45,105 bases of DNA. Origin: Heliocybe sulcata (Eukaryota > Basidiomycota > Agaricomycetes > Gloeophyllales > Gloeophyllaceae). Positions 37,101 through 45,105 of the stretch are shown piece after piece. Made by a program: the position numbers and the translations under genes. Each line of letters opens with the position of its first letter. The stretch's first letter is position 1. The notes beneath the pieces are model-generated. The model searched no databases. It was not told the DNA's origin and saw nothing but the letters and a program-made list of their open reading frames with translations. The stretch covers positions 1-45,105 of the forward strand of contig ML213514.1 of the NCBI GenBank assembly GCA_004369045.1, read 5' to 3'.

Positions 37101-37198
37101 CATTCATAGTCTTACCCGAACCTTCCGTCAGCCTTGTGAAGCCCGTCGCTTTCAAGACGCTCGACCATATGTTCAAAGAACTTGGGATTTCATGTTGA
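31121..37198 (+). CDS. Hybrid sensor histidine kinase with GAF, kinase, degenerate and true receiver domains
   Basis: 24 exons from 31121-31517 to 37132-37198 join in frame to 1617 residues. About 600 N-terminal residues are disordered (Ser/Pro-rich). A GAF-type sensor follows (about 600-760, from FNIWDTKSDANFDRIVHLAK), then the H-box SHELRTPLHG with phospho-His about H961 and the ATPase domain with FGNSLKFTT, DTGKGIS and TGTGLGLAIV (about 1090-1215). A degenerate receiver-like segment lies at about 1244-1363. The true receiver (about 1482-1617) has VVEDN, LIDLSMPVLDG with acceptor Asp about D1535, LTGMS and LVKPV. It should pass phosphate via an HPt protein to a response regulator. No membrane segment is seen, so the sensor is probably cytosolic. 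The stimulus is unknown. The intron at 35501-35554 is of the GC-AG class (AAG|GCGAGT). A 17-nt exon (33213-33229) is the shortest here. Confidence 0.93.
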
Positions 37199-37414
37199 AC
37201 CTTGCACACGCCCAGTCATACCGCTTGAGAGAACCACGGACAGTTCTTCTGCCGCTCAATCTATCTTATTACTGCAGCCAGGCGTCTGTACTGTAATGTA
37301 TGCCAGTACACATATCCATATCATACCATTTGTATCGTATTCCCGCATTTTGCATATTTGCTTGGAACACCTGTATCTTCTAGTTTTCGCTGTATCGTGC
37401 AATAGACGTGTCGT

Positions 37415-37560
37415 CGGCCACATGACATAGGGTCGTTGTATTCTTCCTTTGTCAAGATGCCCCTCTTGGAGAAGAAGGGGATACCACCGCGCTGCTCCGA
37501 GGAACAGATAGTGGTGCGGGCACGGTACTCAGCAATCTTGACTCCAATGAGAACATTTAC
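37415..37560 (-). pseudogene. Protein-like exon remnant, unknown
   Basis: On the minus strand, from about 37558 downwards, the frame reads VNVLIGVKIAEYRARTTICS followed by SEQRGGIPFFSKRGILTKEE. The composition looks like a conserved globular protein. A TGA lies just upstream in frame (with CTAG directly before the segment, which could be an acceptor), and I could not join it to a start or to another exon. A second protein-like stretch lies further upstream (about 37690-37625, AGLVTVYDILAAQPFPAG). I do not recognise the family. It may be a broken gene copy. Confidence 0.3.
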
Positions 37561-37720
37561 TAGTCAACTGCCCTTGGCACTGTATAAACCTGCCTAAGAT
37601 GAAGCGCTCTGGCACCGATACTTGTCAATTGCCACCGCACCGGCTGGGAAAGGCTGGGCGGCTAGGATATCGTACACTGTAACAAGCCCGGCGTAAGCCT
37701 GGCTCTTTTCTGAATTCTGC

Positions 37721-37777
37721 GCTGAAAGGCATTGACAAATTATTTAATGCTTGCGTTCGCATTCCGTGCCTTTCAGC
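37721..37777. repeat. Nested inverted repeat
   Basis: GCTGAAAGGCA (37721-37731) and TGCCTTTCAGC (37767-37777) are perfect 11-bp inverted arms. The 35-nt loop contains a second small palindrome, AATGC...GCATT (37746-37763). It lies in the convergent spacer. A role as a transcript-end structure or leftover transposon end is possible but not shown. Confidence 0.5.
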
Positions 37778-38201
37778 CTTTCAGGCCGCCTTTGACGTCC
37801 CGTAATTATATACCAGAACAGTCAGTATACTAGTAGGACATCGGGCCAGCCAATAGACAATTCCATCACTTCAGTCTTCGAGCGCGTCTATCGTACAGAC
37901 GTAGGGCAAGGACTTCCTGATTGTGCGATGGAATGATACGTTTACAGCGGCTCTGACTTAGTCGGATCTTGTCCTCTGGAAGACGTGGCAGAGCGCCACA
38001 AGTCACAAGCCGTCCTCTGAGCATTAAGCACCACCTCCATACAACCATCCAGCTTTGATCATCCTCAGATCTATTCACCCGCCCATCACCACAAAGCACT
38101 AAACAAAATACAGATAATGATACATCATTCGCGACCATCCCGCTAAGGATCTTTTAGACTGCCAGCTATCCCACATCCACAATCCAAGCATCACGGAGCC
38201 T

Positions 38202-39892
38202 CTATGCAGTTACACCATTCATATGGCTCTCCTCCCGATGCTTCTTTAACAGCATATCAAGCGCCTCCTTCTGCCCAACCTCCAGCTCCCCACTCTGTAT
38301 CCCAGAGTGATATATGCGCAGCAACGAATCCACATCGTCCATCGACTGCGTGCGCACGTCCGCCAGCTCCTTGATCTTCGCAGTCGCGTCCTTGATCTAT
38401 AGTGCAGCGCATATATCAGTCCACAAGCCCGCGATCAGCAGTCAGGCAGACGCACCTGGTCGTCGGTGAGCTTCAGCCCAAGCTGCTCCACGCGCGACTT
38501 GACAGCGTTCCAGCCCGTCAGCCGGTGACTACAAGCAAGGAAGGTAAGCAGAAGTCGCCATGAGAGTACGGAACCCTAACCCACCCAATCGAGACGTAAC
38601 GCGTCAAACCAAAGTCCTCGGGCTTCAGGATCTCGTATGTACTGGGGTTATTGAGGATGGCCTTGGCATGGATACCAGCCTTGTGCGTGAACGCACAGTA
38701 GCCGCTGCGATATATCCAGTCAATATAAAAATCAAACCCCGTGTATGATGAACAACATACGTGATGGGGTTCATGAAGGGCACGTTGACCTCGACGGCCT
38801 CAGCGACCAAATTCTCGATCTCGCGGAGCATAGGAAGGTTGTACTTAGCCTTGACATACTCGGGATTTGCTGCGTAGAGGCAAGCGACGAGGCCACCAAG
38901 AGGGGTGATGCCGACACGCTCGCCGATACCGAGGACGGCTGTGGGTTGTATCAGATAAAGGTTGCGTCAAAGGGACAAATAACGATTATACTGACAAGTA
39001 TCGATGTGCGTAGCACCAGCCTCGAGCGCGCAATAAGCGTTCGCAATACCCATACCGGTGTCGTTATGCAGGTGCACCTCGATATCGCAGCTCACGACAC
39101 TCCGCAATGTACGAATGAGGTCGTAGACCTGTCTGGGGTTCGCACAGCCAACCGTGTCCGCGATACCAACCCTGTTCACCCCGATCTTGTCGACGGTCTG
39201 GTATATTGACAGGAGATCGACGAGGTCGGAGCGGAAGGAGTCCTCCGTGGAGAAGCGGACCTCGATGCCCTTGCTCTTGACAAAGTTGATGACCTCGATG
39301 GCGGTCTTGGTGATATAGGCCATATCCTTGCCGTGCGAGAACTCGCGGAGGAACGACGAGGTGCCGATGACGACGTCGACACCGTCGACACCTGTCTCGA
39401 CGGCAATGCGCGCGTCGTCCATGTGACACCGAATGTGCGTGAGTATCTTGGCCTTCAGCCCGAGCTTGCAGATGGCCTCGCAGTCGGCGCGGGACTGCTC
39501 GGACGCGGCGGGGGACGTGAGCTCAAGATACTCGACGCCGAACGCATCGAGGGCCCTGGCAATGGCGATTTTGGTCTTGGTGTCGAAGAAGGCGTTGGCG
39601 AACTGCTCGCCCTCTGCGTATAGCGGTTAGATCCCGCTAATCAGTGACGTCACATGGCGATGAAAAGCACACCTCGTAGAGTCGACTCGATGATCTTGAA
39701 GTTGGAGACGTTGTTCAGGAAATCAGATGCACGGGGTGCGTAGGGATTGTGGCGGGTCGGGGGCGGGGCAGATGCCTGAGCACCGTTAGAGTGGCCGTTG
39801 ACGCCGTTGACTCTGGATGTCTCGCCGAGCTCGATGGCGACCATCTGGCTGGGATCATTGGGTGCGCTGTCTCCGTTCTGGCAGGGGCACAT
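38202..39892 (-). CDS. LYS21: Homocitrate synthase (lysine biosynthesis, Lys20/Lys21/LysC type)
   Basis: Six exons on the minus strand: 39892-39673, 39613-38996, 38938-38761, 38704-38585, 38528-38456, 38396-38202, giving 467 residues. It condenses acetyl-CoA with 2-oxoglutarate to homocitrate, the first committed step of the alpha-aminoadipate lysine pathway. The DRE-TIM metallolyase barrel shows the IIESTLREGEQF active-site start (R73, E74), [40 protein letters not shown], the metal-binding HLH of EVHLHNDTG (H254, H256), [19 protein letters not shown], and the C-terminal HKAGIHAKA segment before the regulatory domain. The variable first about 60 residues look disordered and give no clear organelle signal. 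The enzyme family is usually feedback-inhibited by lysine. Confidence 0.95.
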
Positions 39893-40363
39893 TTTGGCGA
39901 GGGGAAGAAGGTCGAGGAGGAAGAAAAGTGTGGTGAATTCGAGTCATTGGAACTTTTTGTATGCTGCAATTAATGGATTATCCACGGCATTCCCCGTACC
40001 TGCTTTCGGCCGACTCTTACATCAGCATCCCGTGACGTCCATCCAGTCACGTCCTCCGTATCCGTATCTCTTCCAGCAATCCGTATGGCAGGCATACAGG
40101 CACCTACAACAGCCGCACATAGAGAAACTTTCCTCTTATAACTCATAACAACCGCGTTCAGCACTAGCTTACAAACGGCACACGGCAACGGAACAATGTC
40201 CAGCATTCCCTTTCCGACTTGACCGGTTGACCTCAGATTCCCGGAAGCTAAACTAGAACACCAAACAGCAGCACAGCGTACAACACATTGGACTAAATGA
40301 AGCGAGCGTAGATCAAAGCAGAAGGACTGATCGCCTCCAACAGGCAGGGGGGACCACGCGGGC
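39893..40363. other. Intergenic spacer between homocitrate synthase and protease
   Basis: 471 bp holding the homocitrate synthase promoter and the protease 3' end. Frames on both strands overlap and show no family features. Confidence 0.5.
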
Positions 40364-42206
40364 CTAAGCAAACTTAGCCAGCGAGATCTGGTTGTTCGTC
40401 ACATCCGTCGAGAAGTACGCGTTCTTGAGGAACACATCTCCGACCTATATCGAACCACATCAGTATACGCTCCGCACCAATAGCGTATATTCTGTTACTC
40501 ACCAGCCACTCCTGAGCGCCACCAATCTGGCCGGAAGAGATACCAGACACACAGTCACCGGTCAAGTCGTTGGCGTCGACCGGCTGGAAGGCCAGGTCAC
40601 GAGGGTCAATAGCGAATGAGGTTCCGCCGAAGGACAGCGCGAGGCTCGTGGTCGTCGTGCAAGGGATCGTGAACCCGCCCTGGCCGTCCGACTTGGCACC
40701 GGGGATCGCCTGGTGGACCGCCGTAGCGTCAGCAGGGGGAGCGATGATAAGGGTGGTGCCGGTGTCGAGGATAGCAGTGCGGCCGGTGAGACCGAGGTCC
40801 TTGCCGTCAGCCGTGATCGCGTCCATCGCGCCCTCCCAGAAGCCCTGCGTGTTGACGTTGTCGAACGTGGTCAGGGTGTTTTGCTGGATCTTCGCAGCGT
40901 CGATACCGCCGAAGCTGATCTCACCGTCATTCTTCTGGTCCTGGAGACGGGAGATCTTGTACGAAGTGATCGCATCACCGATGAGGCCGGCCTTGGCAAG
41001 GGACTCGACGGGAGTGAGAGTCTGCTGCTCAGACAGGGTCTATAGCGAAAGGCAATTAGACACACCACATATTTCAACGATGACGTAACTTACCGACTGA
41101 GCCAAACCCATCAAACCGTCGAATGGCACCTGGTTGCTGGAGAAATCCGGGGTTTCCTGGGTAGCGACACCAAAGGTGTGCGCATTGAGAGCGAGACCAG
41201 CGATGGCGATGTTGTCTGTAATGATGTTACCAGCAACGGCACCGCTTCCGTAAGTGACCTGGAAGGGTTTGCCAGTGTCCTTGAACGAGGAAGAGCTCTT
41301 AGACCCAAGGAAGGTGTGGTTGCCCTGGAAGCAACAGTTTTAGCGGCTAACGACAACTGTAATGGTTCAAATGACTTACACATCCGCCACCAGCAGTCGA
41401 CTGGCACTGCTCCGATCCAACCCAGAGATCGGCTGAACCAGAGTCCATCAAGAGCTTGAAGTCCTGGGCAGGGGTTCCCATCTGGACCGTGGCGATGTAT
41501 CCGACGTCGTTCGCCTCAATGTCAAGCGCAAGCGAGTCCTGCACGGTGGGAGTATTCCCGTCCGTCAAGCCGCCGTTGATCAACGCCTGCAGTGCAACCT
41601 CGCTGAACCCAGCGCCGGTCGCAGACGCCCCCGCAGCCGAGCCGCTGGACGACCCTTTACTATTACCCGAACTCTCTTCAGCTGCCATTCCAAGAATAGA
41701 TATACGGAACAATGAACTTACGCCTTGTTACCTTTCGCCTTCCTGTTGTTACCCGTCGAGACGGCCTCATTGACGTCCACAGCCCCGTTGGTCATGCCCG
41801 CCATCATCTTGGCCTTGGCATCAGCGACACCGTGTCTGTCGTAGCGCTTGGTGGGCCGCTTCGAGCCGGGGCCATACGGGAGGAGGTACATCCTCTTCTG
41901 CAGGGCGGCGTGCAGCTCGGTAGTGTTAGGCTCAGCACGGCCGGTCATACGCGCCAAGCGGCGGTGACTGCGATTGATGTGCTGTTGCAACAGCTATGGA
42001 GATGACTTCTGTTAGACGTGCCCCTGAACATGTGTAGTGATGCGTACAATCTGCGGGTGGAGGTCATCGCGGGCCTGGTGGACGCGCTTGAGCGGGAGCG
42101 TGATGATCCCACCATTGCGCTTCACGGGAACTGCATTGACCTCTGTCGAGGACAGCGCGACGAGTAAGCTTGCCAGAAGCAGAGAAAACGAGAGTCCGAG
42201 CTGCAT
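40364..42206 (-). CDS. Secreted A1 aspartic protease (polyporopepsin-like)
   Basis: Six exons on the minus strand: 42206-42048, 41993-41722, 41671-41380, 41324-41094, 41039-40503, 40444-40364, giving 523 residues. Signal peptide MQLGLSFSLLLASLLVALSS is followed by a long basic propeptide (to about residue 190) with KRNGGIITLPLKRVHQARDD and LARMTGR. The mature pepsin-fold enzyme has DIEANDVGYIATVQMGTP, first catalytic Asp in LLMDSGSADLWVGS (about D220), the flap YGSGAVAG, and second catalytic Asp in AILDTGTTLIIAP (about D410). It should cleave extracellular protein for nitrogen. The exon 2/3 junction (41722/41671) is the least certain: I chose a GT donor with a downstream GAGAG acceptor to keep the frame, but an alternative GC donor one codon earlier also works. 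No GPI-anchor tail is present. Confidence 0.92.
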
Positions 42207-42928
42207 GGTGCCTGCACTTGTATTTAGTGTGTGTTCCGAAGGTGCCTAAAGACTTCAAGCCGAGAAAAGAGAGTCCGCTGAAGCAAGAAAGGGAAGAAAA
42301 AGGAAAGAGAAATCAAGGACCCGGCCTCGAGAGAAACAGCTGAAGGTGACGAGGGATGGCTTCATTTCGCGAAGGGAGCACTTTGTTTTATACCGTTGCT
42401 GCGGAAGCCGTTGGCCGGCCGCGTGCTTCCTTGTTGCCAAGTATGGGCTAAAAGGGGCCGATGCCATGGTTGGCAACCTACTGCAACAGCCCAGTGTTCC
42501 CTCCATTGTCCTTCCAAAGAGGTATACTGTGTGCAGGGCCTTGGACAGAATACGTATAAGCAGTACCAGCGTCTGCATTGCCCTATATAATTCTTTGAAC
42601 GAAACGCATAGCAGCGCGAGCCACACTGCTCATGCCGGCGGTTTAAGCGGTCCCTGGCAGTCACGGTCAAGGCCGTGGCGACCAAGGCTACCAACGATCA
42701 GGAAGTCCGGCTACACGAGACCATATTGGTCATTAACCTCGCTCTCATAGCCTTTCCATTGGTCGAGCAGGCCGGAAGATGGAGACTCGAATCTGATTCA
42801 CTTCTCTGCGGTATCAATCTCTGCCCGCGACCTCCGAAATACTATCGTACATAATGTGATGGACAGAAACTGCCATGCGCAATATTGACCCACGGACAGC
42901 GGACTCCGAAATACTCGTGATCAAACAA
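42207..42928. promoter_or_regulatory. Promoter region of the aspartic protease
   Basis: 722 bp between the protease start and the hydratase stop, both minus strand. TATATAG on the minus strand (42583-42589) is a possible TATA box about 380 bp upstream of the start codon. A 123-codon minus frame (42255-42626) is Phe/Leu/Arg-rich without motifs and is not called. Confidence 0.35.
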
Positions 42929-44083
42929 TCACAGTCGCGCCTTGGCCGCAGTGTCATCTATCTCGGCGTTCACAAACCTTAGCTGGCGGTCAATATTTTC
43001 CGCCGCATTCCTGTAGAGATCAGTCTGGCAATGGCGTCCCTGGTTAACATTCCCGCAAGAAGCAACGTATCCAGAGACGAACCTTGATCAAGCCAAACAC
43101 ACCCGTCTTGGCGAGGGGTGAGACACGTTCAGCGACATCCTGTGCTGCCTTCAGTACCGCCGCTGTATTGCCCGGGACGAGATAGTCAACGAGTCCAGCA
43201 TCGCGCGCCTCTGCAGGCGTAAACCGGTGTCCTTCCAAGGCAATCTTCCGTTGTAGCTGCACACTCGCCACCTTGGCTCGCAAAAGACTAGCAAAGGAGT
43301 GAGGCCATGGTGCACCAAAATGTACCTAGCGCGCGCACTCTGCTCAGCATGACTGAGAATGAGGAGTTGAAACGACCACGTACTTCATTCATGGACATCC
43401 ACGCGTTCCTTTTGCTGGCATCTGTCATAACGCGGTAGTCACACGCGAGGCTGAGCATCATACCCCCGGCAAAGCAGTGTCCATTGATGGCAGCGATGGT
43501 GGGGACTGCACATCAGCATCGTGATTCAGATCATTTATGGCGTCGGCAGATGCAAACTCACTGGGGAAGAGAAGGATCCGCTTCAACAGCGGGTCGAACG
43601 AGTCTGACAGGCCGTTAGCTTTCGCTTAGCAAAGTACAGACTGTGACCATACTAGCGAAGAAGTTAGAGTCGCCGCTGATCCGAGCAAAGTCGAGCCCTA
43701 CACACTAGTCATCAGCCCTTGCAGCTTAGGACATACCAGGAGCCACTCACCATTGCTAAAGAACTTGTCCTGCGTCGTGTTCCCCACAATAATCAACGCC
43801 CCATTCCCTCCCTCCTTATCCTTCGCCGCAATCGCCTTCCGCCTGTCCTCTCGCCAATGTCTCTCCACCGCGTCCAACGCGGGCTTCAGGCACTTGTCCA
43901 CAAGCAGCTGCGTCAATCGGCTGTCGTCTCCATTGTGCAGCTCGATAATCCAGATAGACGCTGACGCTGTAGGACACTATATTTGAGTGCTGGTATCTAG
44001 AGAGAATGCAGGTGCGCGTACGAACGGTGCGTCAAGGTAAGGATCGGCTCGCCGCCCACTGGAAACTGCACAGGATAGGACAT
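42929..44083 (-). CDS. Peroxisomal enoyl-CoA hydratase/isomerase family protein
   Basis: Seven exons on the minus strand: 44083-44026, 43966-43751, 43697-43653, 43603-43562, 43505-43384, 43325-43083, 43024-42929, giving 273 residues. The crotonase fold shows IWIIELHNGDDSRLT, GALIIVG, the oxyanion-hole segments DKFFSNGLDF and AAINGHCFAGGMM, DYRVMTDASKRNAW and MNEVHFGAPWP. The Glu at about residue 161, just before VHFG, sits where delta3,delta2-enoyl-CoA isomerases keep their single catalytic acid, so isomerase is my preferred activity over hydratase. The protein ends in ARL, a classic C-terminal peroxisomal signal. The predicted role is therefore beta-oxidation of unsaturated fatty acids in peroxisomes. 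The first intron acceptor (43967) was placed by frame and by the THPSASIWIIEL junction. Confidence 0.88.
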
Positions 44084-45105
44084 GGTAAGGTCGAAGAAGA
44101 AAGCGAGCCTTTATATCGCGTCTCGTGGGCGCCTAGCTATCGGCATTATAAACAGCGGCCTGCGACCGCCATAACAAGTTCGACGGAAGAGGCATGTGAA
44201 TCTTCAGAAAACCGACGCTTCGGGGATTGAGAAGGGCAGAATGGGTTCTCGATACATCTTGTTCTAGCCGTTAGGAGGTACTGGTAAACTTAAATCGTTG
44301 CTCTTTTTAAAGCTCTGATCCAGCTGGCCCCTAGTACACCTCAGGCAGGGCCAGATGTATGACGTCATGACCTGCGAGGCCCTTTGTTGTGCAGGCAGGA
44401 AATGGCCTCCCAGGTTACATCCCCGAAGATGTTTCCCTATAAAGTCCTAAAATAGATTACCTGTATTTGGCCGTGATCCACTGCTATCTGCGGATGCTCC
44501 GTGCATGCTCTGTGGATGTCTGCATTGTAAATCTGGTCTGGTAGCTACAGTATCCGGTAAACATCCCGAGTTCTTTTTTATAACTCATCCCTCTACACGC
44601 GGTGACTAGGCCATCTCCGGCAGCTCCCTTCTGAGACTGAAGTTAATGTCATGAATCATCCATCATTGCCGAGCCATTAGTGAAGCATTGATGGGAAACC
44701 CTCAGTTTTCTTGCCACTTATATGTCTCTAGTATGCTGAGTTAAGCTACACAGTATAGCACATATATACAGATTTTATGGATCAAGAGGGAGACATCGGG
44801 CATGCATCGTTGATGCACCGTCCGGATATACCGGAGACATCTTCGGAGATGTCCGTGGTGGGTGCTCAGCCAATGAGCAGCAGAATAGCGATAGTGATGA
44901 ATGTATATACTGTATATTGGCTCAGCCCGCAGTCGTAGAACATCGAGAAGTGGATAGAAAAATGTTGTGCAACTGCCTCAATGAGATACACCCATCCCGG
45001 ATGCCTATATCTACTTAGATATTTCGGGATGAACTGGTGGCGCATCAAGCGCCGGGTCGTGTACTAGCCGCCGTACTTCACAACAGCATTTTGAGTGCGC
45101 ACTCG
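44084..45105. other. No recognisable gene to the window end
   Basis: Includes the promoter of the crotonase-family gene. A 60-codon minus frame (44866-45048) ends in a hydrophobic stretch (YTFITIAILLLIG), but it has no family match, no splice partner I could find, and may be chance. No RNA gene seen. Confidence 0.45.

Larger units (their letters stand above)
37199..38201. other. Intergenic, about 1 kb between histidine kinase and homocitrate synthase
   Basis: Convergent gene ends. It holds a protein-like remnant on the minus strand (about 37415-37560) and a nested inverted repeat (37721-37777), listed separately. Frame 37866-38138 (-) is not recognised. Confidence 0.45.

Noticed and set aside
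42255-42626. 123-codon minus frame upstream of the aspartic protease
   Set aside because: No recognisable domain; it lies in the promoter/leader region and overlaps frames on the other strand.
44866-45048. 60-codon minus frame with a hydrophobic end, considered as a small membrane protein
   Set aside because: Too short and without similarity or splicing context; cannot be supported.

Overview
The window reads as nuclear DNA of a basidiomycete fungus, most likely an Agaricomycete. Almost every gene is cut by many short introns. I reconstructed about 115, mostly 45-65 nt, GT-AG, with CTRAC-like branch sites. Several proteins have typical mushroom features, for example a J-protein starting MPVETELYELLGV and a polyporopepsin-like aspartic protease. 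All exon coordinates were worked out by hand from splice signals, frame continuity and remembered family motifs. No alignment was run.

Left part (1-7216): gene-poor and repeat-marked. It holds a broken minus-strand Ty3/gypsy-type element (gag fragment 1090-1471 behind an LTR at 1552-1816), a related solo LTR at 4686-4952 with a 5-bp target duplication, a diverged direct repeat (about 643-838), one small unknown two-exon gene (2117-2761) and scattered unrecognisable ORFs.

Accessory metabolic block (7217-12903): a nine-exon ACC deaminase gene (+), followed by two minus-strand paralogues of a ThuA-like family. One paralogue is secreted and the other is leaderless, and they differ by one precisely present or absent intron.

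Housekeeping block (13189-31100): a class A DnaJ/Hsp40 (-), an NSUN5/Rcm1-type rRNA m5C methyltransferase (+), the branchpoint-binding protein SF1/BBP (-), the TFIIH helicase XPB/Ssl2 (+), a bZIP-like regulator (+), uracil-DNA glycosylase (-) and dolichol kinase (+). Three divergent pairs share short intergenic promoters: DnaJ/NSUN5, BBP/XPB and UNG/DOLK.

Right part (31121-45105): a 24-exon, 1617-residue hybrid histidine kinase (+), homocitrate synthase (-), a secreted aspartic protease (-) and a peroxisomal enoyl-CoA hydratase/isomerase family protein (-) ending in ARL. About 1 kb without a recognisable gene closes the window.

The most unusual points are these. A 6-nt microexon encodes the D of the HPD motif in the J-protein, whose start codon is itself split by an intron. 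The two LTRs carry intron-like direct duplications with a covarying hairpin. The histidine kinase has a degenerate second receiver domain. The bZIP-like protein lacks the invariant Asn. The BBP gene has one long intron with two tandem copies of a BBP-type branch motif.
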